This document shows, in pieces, positions 17,137 to 27,164 of a stretch of DNA of 64,000 nucleotides (positions are counted from its first letter, which is position 1; each line of letters begins with the position of its first letter). The DNA comes from JALZUR01 sp965205365. GTDB lineage: Bacteria > Bdellovibrionota > Bdellovibrionia > Bdellovibrionales > UBA1609. A program made the position numbers and the translations under genes. The notes under the pieces were generated by a model, which was not told the origin of the DNA, did not search any database, and worked only from the letters and a program-made list of their open reading frames with translations. Location: the NCBI GenBank assembly GCA_965205365.1, contig CBDBGT010000011.1:496001-560000 (forward strand), given 5' to 3'.

Positions 17137-17835
17137 TTAAAATTTAAACTGAGGCAAGGGCAAGAGAAGGGAGTTCTTATATTCAATGGAAATTTCCTGT
17201 TGAATACTTTTATAGTATTTCTTTTCTTCTTTTTTCTTCCACTGCTTAAAGGGTAGGACAACCGCAGGATAACCATTATCCAAAAACCAAGAGTCTACAA
17301 TATATTTATTCTTACCTATGAATTCTTCTATTGTAGCGGCAAAATGTCGATTAAAAAACCGCCTACTCATAGGGAGCACTTTGTGAAATTGAAGAAGACC
17401 CTCTTCTTGTAAGACTAATAAAAAACTAGTCACATTATTAGACTTATCAATACAATCATGTGCAAAGTGTCCTTCAGCGCCGCCGGCTGACCAATTCTTA
17501 CCTTTATCCCTCCAGGTATTAATAGAGGGCTGACGAGAAACGTAATATTCAAAAATACCAATGGCCTTTGAAATTAACGCCCTTTCTTTGGCTGGTGAAT
17601 CAATTCTTTGTGCAAATAACTTCCTAATGACACTTTCTTCATGGGCACTAAGTCCAGTTATTGTTTGTTTTAAGCATGTAACTTTAAAGCAAATATGAAA
17701 CCTTTGAAAGTTTGGTTGATTAATAAACCCTTCAACATTATTCCAGTTTAAATAAGCACCCTTTCGAGGAGCATTAGCAAAAACCATAAAAGAATATAAA
17801 AATATAAAGACAAATCCTAATAATATTTTTCTCAT
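17137..17835 (-). CDS. Secreted protein with a putative Cys-His-Asp thiol-hydrolase triad
   Basis: ATG at 17835 chosen for its GGAGG site; a TTG four codons upstream overlaps that site. Residues 1-21 are a signal peptide ending in FANA. The mature region has two cysteines (HICFKVTCLK), then AHDCIDKSNNVTSFLLVLQ, RHFAATIEEF and YIVDSWFLDNGYPAVVLPF. The order Cys-Asp-x-x-x-Asn, then HxAA, then VDSW is like that of transglutaminase/NlpC-type thiol enzymes, and I recall similar uncharacterised proteobacterial proteins. The enzymatic role is inference. It lies downstream of the 5-oxoprolinase gene, about 220 bases away, probably as a separate transcript. Confidence 0.65.
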   Translation of the reverse strand: MRKILLGFVFIFLYSFMVFANAPRKGAYLNWNNVEGFINQPNFQRFHICFKVTCLKQTITGLSAHEESVIRKLFAQRIDSPAKERALISKAIGIFEYYVSRQPSINTWRDKGKNWSAGGAEGHFAHDCIDKSNNVTSFLLVLQEEGLLQFHKVLPMSRRFFNRHFAATIEEFIGKNKYIVDSWFLDNGYPAVVLPFKQWKKKEEKKYYKSIQQEISIEYKNSLLLPLPQFKF

Positions 17836-18053
17836 TAAAGCCTCCAAAGTTTTTACTGCTATAATGTCCGTCTTGACACATAGTTTACATTTTTCTATAT
17901 TTTACTTTCAACAGTTCGTGTAAAAAAAAATGGCTTTTTATAAGCGTTATTTCTTTATCCTTACCTTTAAAATAATATCAAGTTTTTAACTTCACCACAT
18001 CAAAAAAGAACTTTGATGAAACTATTTCAAAAAACACTCGAAATAAAAATAAT

Positions 18054-21000
18054 TTAACCATATCCACCAGCGGTTGGAGTTTTAATGGTCACTGTTTCAC
18101 CTGCTTTTAATGTTGTGTGAGCACACCCAGGTAGTATTTCAACCTCACCATTAAGTCTACGTACAAAAGCCTGACCCACTTCACCAGAGCCGCCTCCACA
18201 TAGGCCTTCTGGAGGACGTTGACGATGAGATGATAATATTGTCATTTCCATACTTTCTAAAAACCGAAGAGTTCGCTCTGTCCCATCACCTGCAGACCAC
18301 TTTCCCAGTCCACCAGAGCCCTTTCTAATAAAAAAATTCTCTAATAAAACTGGATACCTAAACTCTAATATTTCAGGGTCAGTCATACTAGAATTAGTCA
18401 TATGAACCTGAACTGCATCCGTTCCATTAAAACCATTCCCTGCAGGTGAGCCCGAACAAATAGTTTCGTAATATTGATAAGTATCGTTTCCAAAAGTAAA
18501 GTTGTTCATGGTTCCTTGTGAATTTGCCATAACCCCAAGGGCGCCAAATAGTGTATTTGTTATATGCTGTGATGTTTCTACGTTGCCTGCCACAACAGCT
18601 GCTGGGTAACTGGGTTTTAACATACAGCCATTAGGTATAATAATATTAATAGGGCGCAAGCACCCTGCATTAATGGGAATATTTTCTTCTACCATTATAC
18701 GGAATGCATATAAAACTGCTGCACGTGCCACAGGCTCAGGTGCATTAAAATTATTTTCTTGCTGAGCACTTGTACCTGTAAAATCCACAGTAGCAGTACG
18801 CTTTTCCTTATTTACAGAAATCTTAACCTTAATAATAGACCCCTGATCTGTTTTATATGAATAACAACTGTCATGAAGTGCACTAATAACACGACGCACA
18901 TTTTCTTCAGCGTTGTTTTGAACATGCTTCATATAAGATTGAACAGTATGCAAACCAAATTGATCTATTACCTTGCGCAGCTGACCAATACCCATTTCAT
19001 TTGCAGCAACTTGCGCTCTTAAATCAGCAATATTTTGCATAGGATTGCGACATGGAAATGGGTGATCTGTTAAAAGTGTATAAAGTGCATTTTCTTGGAA
19101 AACACCTTTCCTCACTATTCGAAAGTTGTCCATTAAAACACCTTCTTCCTCTACTGTTACTGCAAAAGGAGTCATGGAGCCTGGAGTTGTTCCTCCTACG
19201 TCTCCATGATGACCACGTGAAGCTGTATAAAAAATTACTTTTTTTTCTACGTCATCAAAAACAGGGGTGACAACAGTGATATCAGGCAAATGTGTTCCAC
19301 CATTATAAGGCGTATTTAATGCAAAAACATCCCCTGGATAAATATCACCTTTGTTTAGCTTTAAAATAGTTTCAACAGATCGATCCATTGACCCTAAATG
19401 AACAGGCATATGAGGAGCGTTAGCTACCAATGATCCGTTAGCAGCAAAAACAGCACAAGAAAAATCCAAACGCTCTTTAATGTTTACAGAATGAGAAGTA
19501 TTTTGCAGAGTAAAACCCATTTCTTCGGCAATAGACATAAACAAATTATTAAACACTTCCAAGAAAATAGGATCAGCCTTTGTACCCACAGCATATTTAA
19601 TTTTCTTAGGCTTAATACGCTGTAATACAATATCATTTTGCTTAGTCACTAAGGCTTGCCAATGTGGCTCAACAACGATTGTTTGATGTGACTCCACAAT
19701 CAATGCTGGCCCATTAATCTTTAAACCAGATTTAAATCCTTTGCGTGCTTTATAAACCTTTGCTTTATGCCACTCACCATTAATGTAAATAGATGTAGTT
19801 TCATGGCTATTTAGTTTGCTCACTGTATCTGGCAATGTAATTGTTTCAATGTCCATAGCGCCGCCAAAGCTTTCAACTTCAAGAGACTCAACGAAGATTT
19901 TTTTGTTTTCAAAAACAAGCCCAAACCTTTGTTTATGAAGCTTAGTAAAATCAAATGTCATTTGACTAATTGTAGACACATCTATGGCTAAGGTTGTGTT
20001 TGTTCCATCATAACACAAATGTAGCCGTTTAACAGTTCGTGGATCAGCAACACCTTGCTTGATTAAATCTGCCTCATTCTCAGCTTTAAAACTGTCAAAA
20101 AGAGGTTTAATATCAACTAAAAGCCCTTCATTTAAAAATTTAGCAACAGATGCAGAGCGCGACCTCTGGACATCTCCAAGACCTATCCCATAAGCAGATA
20201 AAACTCCAGAATAAGAATGGATATAAATAGTCTCCATAGCTAAACTGTCTGCAACCAAACAAGCGTGCTGACCACTAGCGCCACCAAAACATGTTAATGC
20301 ATAATCAGATACGTCATAACCACGTTGAACAGATATTTTTTTAATTGCACTTGCCATATTTTCAACAGCAATACTTAAAAAACCTTCAGCCACATCATAA
20401 ACATTTTTCCCATGGCCGATTTCTTGTGCCAATTCTTTAAATTTTTCTTCAACAACACCAGCGTCTAAGTATTTATCTTGATTAGGGCCAAAAATCTTTG
20501 GAAAATTCTCTGGTTTTAATTTACCCAACATCACATTAGCATCTGTAACTGTCAAAGGACCACCACGAAGGTAACTTGCAGGCCCAGGATTTGCGCCAGC
20601 ACTGTCTGGACCCACTGAAAACTTTAACCCATCATAATGTAAAACTGACCCCCCTCCTGCAGCAACCGTATGAATATTCATCATAGGTGCACGTATATGA
20701 ACACCTGCAACTTCAGTTTCAAAAGAACGTTCAAACACTCCGTTGTAATGAGAAACATCTGTAGATGTGCCCCCCATATCAAAACCAATAATTTTGTTAA
20801 ATCCTGCCAATTTGCTAGTTTTTACAGCTCCCACAACACCACCAGCAGGGCCAGAAAAAATAGCGTCTTTACCCTGAAAACCATCTGCAAAAGTTAAACC
20901 CCCGTTTGATGTCATAAACATAAATTTTGTTCTAGCGTTTTCTAATCCACAAAACTCACCAGTAACCTTTGCTATATAGTGGGATAAAATAGGGGTAAGA

Positions 21001-21638
21001 TACCCATCAACAACTGTGGTATGACCACGTCCAATAAATTTCATCAAAGGAGAGACTTTATGACTTACAGATATTTGTGTAAAACCAATTTTTGCAGCAA
21101 TTTTTTCCGCTAAAAGTTCATGATCTGGATAAGCATAAGCATGCATAAAAACAATTGCAATGGACCGGTAACCTCCTTGATACAATGCTAATAATGCGGT
21201 TTCAACTTCACTTATGTCTAAAGGTTTTTCAATGGTGCCCTCTACACGTAGCCTTTCATTTATTTCGATAACATGAGAATATAGTTGCTCTAACTTTTTT
21301 ATTTCTTTTGCAAAAATCTCTTTACGAGCCTGATAACCAATCTTAAGAGCATCACGAAAACCCTTAGTGGTTAAGAGAACGGTTTTTTCACCTTTACGTT
21401 CTAATAATGCGTTGGTGGCAACAGTTGTGCCTATTTTTACTGAAGCAATTTTTGATGCAGGAATGAGAGTGGTTTTTCCAATACCCATAAGGTCTCGAAT
21501 ACCTTGAAGTAAAGAATCTTTATAAACTTCTGGGTTTTCAGATAAAAGCTTATGGGTAACAATATTACCATTAGGAGTTTTAGCCACAATATCAGTAAAA
21601 GTGCCCCCTCGATCCACCCAAAAATCCCAATTCTTCAT
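18054..21638 (-). CDS. 5-oxoprolinase (ATP-hydrolysing), HyuA-HyuB fusion
   Basis: Opens 5-oxo-L-proline to glutamate using ATP. ATG at 21638 is preferred because GAGGA lies eight bases upstream; the in-frame ATG at 21653 has no site. The N-terminal HyuA half shows WVDRGGTFTDIV, KIGTTVATNALLER, FDMGGTSTDV, FSGPAGGVVG and AAGGGS, the actin-like ATPase motifs. The C-terminal HyuB half, from about residue 690, has HMPVHLGSM, NTPYNGGTHLPDI, TASRGHHGDVGG and PAGNGFNGTDAV. At about 1194 aa it is close to eukaryotic OPLAH and bacterial fused homologues. The related acetone carboxylase and N-methylhydantoinase subunits are usually separate genes, so the fusion supports the oxoprolinase call. No glutathione genes are adjacent. 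Confidence 0.93.
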   Translation of the reverse strand: MKNWDFWVDRGGTFTDIVAKTPNGNIVTHKLLSENPEVYKDSLLQGIRDLMGIGKTTLIPASKIASVKIGTTVATNALLERKGEKTVLLTTKGFRDALKIGYQARKEIFAKEIKKLEQLYSHVIEINERLRVEGTIEKPLDISEVETALLALYQGGYRSIAIVFMHAYAYPDHELLAEKIAAKIGFTQISVSHKVSPLMKFIGRGHTTVVDGYLTPILSHYIAKVTGEFCGLENARTKFMFMTSNGGLTFADGFQGKDAIFSGPAGGVVGAVKTSKLAGFNKIIGFDMGGTSTDVSHYNGVFERSFETEVAGVHIRAPMMNIHTVAAGGGSVLHYDGLKFSVGPDSAGANPGPASYLRGGPLTVTDANVMLGKLKPENFPKIFGPNQDKYLDAGVVEEKFKELAQEIGHGKNVYDVAEGFLSIAVENMASAIKKISVQRGYDVSDYALTCFGGASGQHACLVADSLAMETIYIHSYSGVLSAYGIGLGDVQRSRSASVAKFLNEGLLVDIKPLFDSFKAENEADLIKQGVADPRTVKRLHLCYDGTNTTLAIDVSTISQMTFDFTKLHKQRFGLVFENKKIFVESLEVESFGGAMDIETITLPDTVSKLNSHETTSIYINGEWHKAKVYKARKGFKSGLKINGPALIVESHQTIVVEPHWQALVTKQNDIVLQRIKPKKIKYAVGTKADPIFLEVFNNLFMSIAEEMGFTLQNTSHSVNIKERLDFSCAVFAANGSLVANAPHMPVHLGSMDRSVETILKLNKGDIYPGDVFALNTPYNGGTHLPDITVVTPVFDDVEKKVIFYTASRGHHGDVGGTTPGSMTPFAVTVEEEGVLMDNFRIVRKGVFQENALYTLLTDHPFPCRNPMQNIADLRAQVAANEMGIGQLRKVIDQFGLHTVQSYMKHVQNNAEENVRRVISALHDSCYSYKTDQGSIIKVKISVNKEKRTATVDFTGTSAQQENNFNAPEPVARAAVLYAFRIMVEENIPINAGCLRPINIIIPNGCMLKPSYPAAVVAGNVETSQHITNTLFGALGVMANSQGTMNNFTFGNDTYQYYETICSGSPAGNGFNGTDAVQVHMTNSSMTDPEILEFRYPVLLENFFIRKGSGGLGKWSAGDGTERTLRFLESMEMTILSSHRQRPPEGLCGGGSGEVGQAFVRRLNGEVEILPGCAHTTLKAGETVTIKTPTAGGYG

Positions 21639-21852
21639 CTCTACTTTCCTCATAATATAACAGCTAAAAATAAACAGCCTTAATAAAAAAAATTAATATG
21701 GTTTTACACTACCCCACCCTCATAAGATAAAGCCTAACCCCTCCTTCTTCAAAGGCTTTTAAAAACAAATCATAATCTAAATTCCTTACAATAAATTAAA
21801 TGAATTTCTAATCACACCCCCCCCCTTGTCTTTAAGACCTAGGAAGTGTTTA

Positions 21853-22794
21853 ATGCTCTTAATGAACAACACACTTTGGTTTAACCAGTTTTACTTAGAG
21901 AACTTTGGCTTTGTTGCTGCTTTTTTAATTTGCTTAAGTCTTCCTCTTTTTATTTTTAGAAATTCAAAAACTCATATCCAAGCCTCATGGGCTAGTGTTA
22001 AAAGCTGGTTATACATCTTACCTTTACTATTTTTCTTCATAGGACTCCCTCAACCCGGCCCCTTTATTTTTATGATCCTTGTAAGTATCTATTCTTCAAA
22101 ACGTTTTTTCCAAATGACAGGAATCTACCACAAAAGCCTTTTTGTATATGCTTGCTATATTGCTATTACAATAAGCGGTTTTTGCATTTATAATCATTAT
22201 GACATAGCCTTTTTCTGCTCAATTTTTGGACTTCTTTTCAGTCTAACAATTATTCCTGTGATAACCAACAAAACCAGGAATATGATTCAATATATCAGCT
22301 TAACTTTTATTTGCTTTTGTCTTTTTGGGTGGAATCTTCTTTTTGCTTCTCGTATTTTTGAAGTAAAAGAAGGCATCTACATTTTATTTTACCTTTACCT
22401 CCTAGCTGAATTTGCAGGAAATACATCAAATGCTATAAGCCTAATGATACCAAGCTCTTCTATTGCTTCAAATGTTACCAATAAAGCAAGATGGAGTGGT
22501 TTAATACTTTCTTTTATTTTAACCCTTGGTTTGGCATGGGCCTTTAGAAGACTTCTTTTTAACACATCAGAAGTCTACTGGGTTAGTGCTGGGATAATTT
22601 CATTTTTTGGAGCTCACTTTGGTGAATGGGCTATTTCAAGTTTTAGAAGAGACCTTGGCTTAAAAGATCAAGGAGTTTTCATCATTGGCCGAGGTGATTT
22701 ACTAAGCCGCTCTAATCGAGTAATTTATGTTTATCCATTATTTACAATATTCTTATGGCTAAACAAAGATCTTTCATTTTTTGGAATCTTTTAG
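21853..22794 (+). CDS. CdsA-like phosphatidate cytidylyltransferase family protein
   Basis: ATG at 21853 is preferred, with AGGAAG six bases upstream; a TTG at 21826 and an ATG at 21862 are alternatives. About eight membrane helices are visible. The C-terminus reads GAHFGEWAISSFRRDLGLKD, then IIGRGDLLSRSNRVIYVYP. This aligns with the CTP_transf_1 signature (GD..S..KR..G.KD...PGHGG.LDR.DS), but several key residues differ: PGHGG is IGRGD, and LDRxDS is LSRSNR. CdsA makes CDP-diacylglycerol from phosphatidate. With the PlsC-like gene three bases downstream it forms a lipid-synthesis pair, and such CdsA-like/PlsC pairs occur besides the main CdsA. Its substrate may therefore differ. Confidence 0.75.
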   Translation: MLLMNNTLWFNQFYLENFGFVAAFLICLSLPLFIFRNSKTHIQASWASVKSWLYILPLLFFFIGLPQPGPFIFMILVSIYSSKRFFQMTGIYHKSLFVYACYIAITISGFCIYNHYDIAFFCSIFGLLFSLTIIPVITNKTRNMIQYISLTFICFCLFGWNLLFASRIFEVKEGIYILFYLYLLAEFAGNTSNAISLMIPSSSIASNVTNKARWSGLILSFILTLGLAWAFRRLLFNTSEVYWVSAGIISFFGAHFGEWAISSFRRDLGLKDQGVFIIGRGDLLSRSNRVIYVYPLFTIFLWLNKDLSFFGIF

Positions 22795-22797
22795 ACC

Positions 22798-23550
22798 ATG
22801 AGTATGAAAAATTGGAACTATGAAAATGAGCAGTGGCAAAGACTCCCTGCCCATTTAAAACACCTCCCCCTTTTTACACGGCATTTTGATCTTACGTCTT
22901 ACCTTATAAGCCTTATCTGGAGTCTTTTATTAAAAACTCTGGGTTTTAAATTATATATTCAACTCAAAGTCATTGGTAATTTTGATGAAATTTATAAAAA
23001 ATATCCAAAACTACTTTTAATTTCAAACCACTCCTCTCACTTAGATGCAGCTGCTATTACTGCATCTGTACCATTTAAATATTGGAAATGTCTTTTTATT
23101 TCAGCAGCAAAAGACTATTGGTTTAGAAGCACAATTTTCACTTTTTTTTCACAACATTGTTTAGGCGCTATTCCCATAAACAGGAAAGAAAACAAATCTG
23201 AAGCTATTAACCTTTGCCTCAGTCTATTAAAGGATCTAGATCGTATTTGGCTTATTCTTTTCCCTGAGGGAACAAGATCCTTAGACGGACACCTTCATGA
23301 ATTTAAAAAAGGTGTTAGTCTTTTTTCTCAAGAAACAAACACTCCTGTGCTTTTCTTATATATTCAAGGAAATGCTGACCTTTGGCCTAAAGGCCGTCTA
23401 CTCCCCAAACCTGGAAATTTAACTTTGCATGTTGGTCCAGTTTTTCCTCCCTCCCCCATTAAAGAAATTCAAAAAGCTTATGAAGACTGGTTGTTAAAAG
23501 TTGACCCTTCAATTATTTCAGATAAAAAAAAGACTGATGAAAGAATTTAA
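22798..23550 (+). CDS. PlsC-like 1-acylglycerol-3-phosphate acyltransferase
   Basis: Acyltransferase of the LPLAT family. Residues 77-83 are NHSSHLD, the NHx4D motif with catalytic His78 and Asp83. FPEGTRS begins at residue 155, the glycerophosphate-binding motif, and GAIPINRK precedes it. One or two hydrophobic stretches near residues 32-56 could anchor it to the inner membrane. The usual substrates are lysophosphatidate and acyl-CoA or acyl-ACP. It starts 3 bases after the CdsA-like gene, and its end overlaps the korA start by 14 bases, so the three are surely one transcript. Confidence 0.88.
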   Translation: MSMKNWNYENEQWQRLPAHLKHLPLFTRHFDLTSYLISLIWSLLLKTLGFKLYIQLKVIGNFDEIYKKYPKLLLISNHSSHLDAAAITASVPFKYWKCLFISAAKDYWFRSTIFTFFSQHCLGAIPINRKENKSEAINLCLSLLKDLDRIWLILFPEGTRSLDGHLHEFKKGVSLFSQETNTPVLFLYIQGNADLWPKGRLLPKPGNLTLHVGPVFPPSPIKEIQKAYEDWLLKVDPSIISDKKKTDERI

Positions 23551-25252
23551 TATACAAATTTCAACTGAAAATGGCACAGGGAGTACAACTGCAAACAAAA
23601 TCTTAGTCCGATCACTTCTAGGTGAAGGCTTTTTAGTGACTTCTAAAAACTTGTTTCCCTCAAACATATCAGGACTTCCAACAACATTTAAAATACGAAT
23701 TTCTAAGTATCATCAAACAACTACAAGCAGTCACATTGACCTATATGTTGGTTTTAATAAAAAAACTTTAGAAGAGGATTTAAATCAACTTTTACCTCAT
23801 ACCTTTTGCCTTTTAAATGCTGACTTTAAATTTAAACCCTCTTTTAAAAATCAAATCCAAATTGACTGTAGAAAAATTGTTCGAAGCCTTCATGACTCTC
23901 CTTCTGTTAAAAAATTACTTTATAATATGCTCTATGTTGGAAGCACTCTCCACATTATTGGAGGCAACCTTAAATCTGCAAAAAACATAACAAAAAATTT
24001 CCTTAAAGGAGTTTCAAAAGACTTAATAAAAGCAAACATAAAAGCACTTGAAGCCGGATTTAACTTAGTTGAGAAACCTTTTTTTAAATTAGATAAAAAA
24101 AACCCTAAAACCACATATCTTTTTGAAGGAAACTCTTGCTCAGCCCTTGGCTTCTTAGATGGAGGAGCTAGTGTTGCCACATGGTACCCTATAACACCAT
24201 CATCCTCTGTTATTGAGTCTTTTAGAAAACTCATGATGGTTTATAAAAAAAAACATATATCTATTCTACAGTGTGAAGATGAGATCGCTTCTGCTGTTAC
24301 TGCTCTTGGATCTGGGTGGAGTGGAGCAAGGTCTTTTACTACAACTTCAGGCCCAGGTTTAAGCCTTATGCAAGAAGCCCTTGGGCTAGGGTACTTTACA
24401 GAAAGCCCTTTTGTACTTTTAGATGTTCAACGGGCAGGTCCTTCAACAGGACTTCCCACAAGAACAGCACAAGGGGACTTAATCCTTGCTCATTTTAGTT
24501 CCCATGGTGATGGTGTCCACCCTGTTCTTTTGCCAGGCACACCCCAAGAGTGCTACGATGACGCTTTTGACAGTTTAAACTTAGCTCAATCATTACAAAC
24601 ACCAATTCTTATACTGTCTGATCTTGATTTAGGAATGAACGAATGGTCTTCAAACTCCATTAAGCAAAAAAAAACTTCTTTAGATAAGGGCTCTGTTCAG
24701 ATCAAGGCTGTTGATGATTTTAAACGATATTCTAATTTAAATTTGTCCCCAACTAGAAGTATTCCACGAATTAGTGACTCTAAGCTTGCATACTTTACAA
24801 GAGGAACTGGACATGGTGAAGACGGTTCTTACTCTGAAAATCCTGTCGTTTATGAAAAAAAACTTAGTCGTTTAAAAAATAAAATAATGAATGCTTATAA
24901 ATCTTACCATTTTCCAAAAAGTATTATGGAAGACAATAAGACTAAAATTTCCATTGTTACATGGGGAAGTACTGGACAAATATATGAAGAGCTAAAAGAC
25001 CTCCTCCCTTTTAAATTTTCATATATGCGTATTAGAGGCCTTCCCTTAGGACCCGATGAATTTAAATTTTTTAGTAAACATAAGCTCAACTTTATTGTTG
25101 AGCAAAATCGAGATGGTCAATTAAACAAAATCATTAAGGCTTTTTGTAAAGATATAAACCCTTTTATTACTAAATCAATTTGTCAATTTGACGGACAGCC
25201 AATTGATGGAAAAAAGACTGCTCTAAAAATTTTGGATGCCACAAATGAATAA
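23537..25252 (+). CDS. korA: 2-oxoacid:ferredoxin oxidoreductase alpha subunit (gamma-alpha fusion), KorA type
   Basis: Oxidatively decarboxylates a 2-oxoacid, most likely 2-oxoglutarate, to acyl-CoA with reduction of ferredoxin, together with KorB. ATG at 23537 chosen; the frame extends 12 codons upstream to a TTG within plsC. Residues about 1-180 are the gamma-type domain. From about 205 the alpha domain reads CSALGFLDGGASVATWYPIT and PSSSVIESF. It continues with QCEDEIASAVTALGSGWSGA and TTTSGPGLSLMQEALGL, then RAGPSTGLPTRTAQGDL. The C-terminal region holds RGLPLGPDEF. The fused layout is the usual one for two-subunit Kor enzymes. Tight coupling to plsC upstream and korB downstream. Confidence 0.92.
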   Translation: MKEFNIQISTENGTGSTTANKILVRSLLGEGFLVTSKNLFPSNISGLPTTFKIRISKYHQTTTSSHIDLYVGFNKKTLEEDLNQLLPHTFCLLNADFKFKPSFKNQIQIDCRKIVRSLHDSPSVKKLLYNMLYVGSTLHIIGGNLKSAKNITKNFLKGVSKDLIKANIKALEAGFNLVEKPFFKLDKKNPKTTYLFEGNSCSALGFLDGGASVATWYPITPSSSVIESFRKLMMVYKKKHISILQCEDEIASAVTALGSGWSGARSFTTTSGPGLSLMQEALGLGYFTESPFVLLDVQRAGPSTGLPTRTAQGDLILAHFSSHGDGVHPVLLPGTPQECYDDAFDSLNLAQSLQTPILILSDLDLGMNEWSSNSIKQKKTSLDKGSVQIKAVDDFKRYSNLNLSPTRSIPRISDSKLAYFTRGTGHGEDGSYSENPVVYEKKLSRLKNKIMNAYKSYHFPKSIMEDNKTKISIVTWGSTGQIYEELKDLLPFKFSYMRIRGLPLGPDEFKFFSKHKLNFIVEQNRDGQLNKIIKAFCKDINPFITKSICQFDGQPIDGKKTALKILDATNE

Positions 25253-26222
25253 GATTAATTTAAACAAAAAATCTTATTCAGGAAACCCTTCAACTTTATG
25301 TAAAGGTTGTGGCCATGACTCTATCACTTTAAGCCTTACCGCTGCTTTATATGAACTTTCCATAGACCCTAGTCAAGTGATTAAACTTTCAGGCATTGGG
25401 TGTTCTTCTAAAACTCCAAACTATTTTCTCAATTCAAGCTTTGGTTTTAACTCTCTACATGGACGAATGGCTGCTCTTGCAACAGGTGTTAACTTAAGTC
25501 AGCCTCAGGCAAAACTTATTGGAATTTCTGGTGACGGAGATACCGCCTCCATTGGCCTTGGGGGGTTTTTACATTTAATACGTAAAAATGTTCCCATTGT
25601 TTATATCATTGCTAATAACGGAGTTTATGGGCTTACAAAAGGACAGTTTTCAGCAACAAGCCATAAAAACGATGCTTCAAAGTTAAAACTTAAACAATGC
25701 TTGCCCGAATTAGATATGGTTTTTCAAACCTTATGTGCAGGTTGTAGCTTTGTTGCAAGATCTTTTTCTGGTGACAATAAACAGCTAAAAAATATTTTAA
25801 AACTTGCTCTAAACCATAATGGCACTGGGGTAATTGATATCATCTCCCCTTGCGTAGCTTACGGAAATCATGAAAGTTTTTCTAAAAGCTACACCCATAC
25901 TCAGGAAATAAATCACCCTCTTCATGAAATTGATATCATCAATGATGATACTCTAATTTTAAAAAAACACTTAACATATAAACTTATTCCTCTTAAAGAA
26001 AAAGATCATGACACCTCTTCTTTACCCCAAGCCTTAGAGCTTATTTTAAAAGAAAAAAACAATAGTATCCTTCATACAGGTTTAATTTATATAAATAAAT
26101 CAAAACCCACCCTTAACAAAGCCTATGGATTTTCAAACAAAGACAAGTTCTATTTAAAAGAGGAAGACTTAAGACTTTCAAAAGAAAATTTTAACGCTTT
26201 TAACAATGGAGCACTTATTTGA
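25236..26222 (+). CDS. korB: 2-oxoacid:ferredoxin oxidoreductase beta subunit (TPP-binding), KorB type
   Basis: Partner of KorA, carrying thiamine diphosphate and an Fe-S cluster. TLCKGCGHDS near the N-terminus and IKLSGIGCSSK supply cluster cysteines. GDGDTASIGLGGFLHLIRKN and IANNGVYGLTKGQ form the TPP signature. ATG at 25236 or 25245 are both possible; both overlap korA, by 17 or 8 bases. Length 328 aa is normal. In the TCA cycle this complex can replace 2-oxoglutarate dehydrogenase. The gene overlaps the MBL hydrolase start downstream (TTGA). Confidence 0.92.
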   Translation: MPQMNKINLNKKSYSGNPSTLCKGCGHDSITLSLTAALYELSIDPSQVIKLSGIGCSSKTPNYFLNSSFGFNSLHGRMAALATGVNLSQPQAKLIGISGDGDTASIGLGGFLHLIRKNVPIVYIIANNGVYGLTKGQFSATSHKNDASKLKLKQCLPELDMVFQTLCAGCSFVARSFSGDNKQLKNILKLALNHNGTGVIDIISPCVAYGNHESFSKSYTHTQEINHPLHEIDIINDDTLILKKHLTYKLIPLKEKDHDTSSLPQALELILKEKNNSILHTGLIYINKSKPTLNKAYGFSNKDKFYLKEEDLRLSKENFNAFNNGALI

Positions 26223-27139
26223 ATAAAAAATATCACAATTTAGACATTCAAAATATTTCATTAAACATTGGCCCTTATAAAGTTCATAGCCTTAGCACCA
26301 CTAGTTTTGGCTTAGATGGTGGAGCTATGTTTGGCACCGTTCCCAAGGTTTTATGGAATAAAACCAACCCTTCAGATAACGAAAACAGAATCCTAATGGA
26401 TTGTCGATGTTTACTGTTAGAATCAAGAGATTATAAAATTTTAATCGATACCGGTCTTGGTGGTGATTTTGTTGAAAAATATGGGCCCTCTTTAGGCCTA
26501 AAATTCTCTAAAATGTATGCTATCCAAGAAGGTAAGAAGTCTGGAATTCAAACAGCTTTGGATAAAATAAACATTAAAACCTCTCAAATCACTCATGTTA
26601 TTCTAACCCACCTCCACTTTGATCATGCCGGAGGAGCTACTAAGTCAATAAATGGACAACTTACTCCTACCTTTGAAAAGGCTGAATATTTCATTCAACA
26701 AGACAATTTAAACACTGCTCTTTTACCCAATTTAAGAGAAAAAGCCAGCTATTATAAGTGTAATTTTAAAGTCCTTAAAGAAAACAAGGTCCTTACAGTT
26801 CTTAAGGGAAATGAAAACATTCTTCCTAATATTTCCTTTTCAATTTCTAATGGACACACTAAAGGGCAGCAAAATGTTTGGATTGAAGATGATAAAAATT
26901 CTCTTCTTTACTGTGCTGACCTCATACCTACAGCAACTCATGTAAGGCTTCCTTGGATTATGGGCTATGATCTAAATCCACTTATGATCATTGAAGAAAA
27001 AAATAGAGAGCTTAAAAAAGCTCTTAAAAAAAACAGTTTTTTATTTTTTGAACACGACCCTTACTGTGCCACTGCAAAGATAAAAGCTTCAAAAAATGGC
27101 TTGGATTTTAGGCTTAAAGAACTTTTTGAATTGTCATAA
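26219..27139 (+). CDS. Metallo-beta-lactamase fold hydrolase
   Basis: TTG at 26219 is the start, overlapping the korB stop by four bases, with GGAG nine bases upstream; no nearby ATG fits. Residues about 130-140 read LTHLHFDHAGG, the HxHxDH zinc motif; later SNGHTKGQ, CADLIPT and FFEHDPY supply the remaining His/Asp ligands. The 306-residue length and GGAMFGTVPK near the N-terminus match MBL-fold hydrolases of the quorum-quenching or glyoxalase-like group, but not a specific enzyme. A role linked to acyl-CoA or lipid metabolism is suggested only by its operon neighbours korA-korB. Confidence 0.85.
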   Translation: MNKKYHNLDIQNISLNIGPYKVHSLSTTSFGLDGGAMFGTVPKVLWNKTNPSDNENRILMDCRCLLLESRDYKILIDTGLGGDFVEKYGPSLGLKFSKMYAIQEGKKSGIQTALDKINIKTSQITHVILTHLHFDHAGGATKSINGQLTPTFEKAEYFIQQDNLNTALLPNLREKASYYKCNFKVLKENKVLTVLKGNENILPNISFSISNGHTKGQQNVWIEDDKNSLLYCADLIPTATHVRLPWIMGYDLNPLMIIEEKNRELKKALKKNSFLFFEHDPYCATAKIKASKNGLDFRLKELFELS

Positions 27140-27164
27140 AATAATTTTAAGTTAGAATGCCCCC

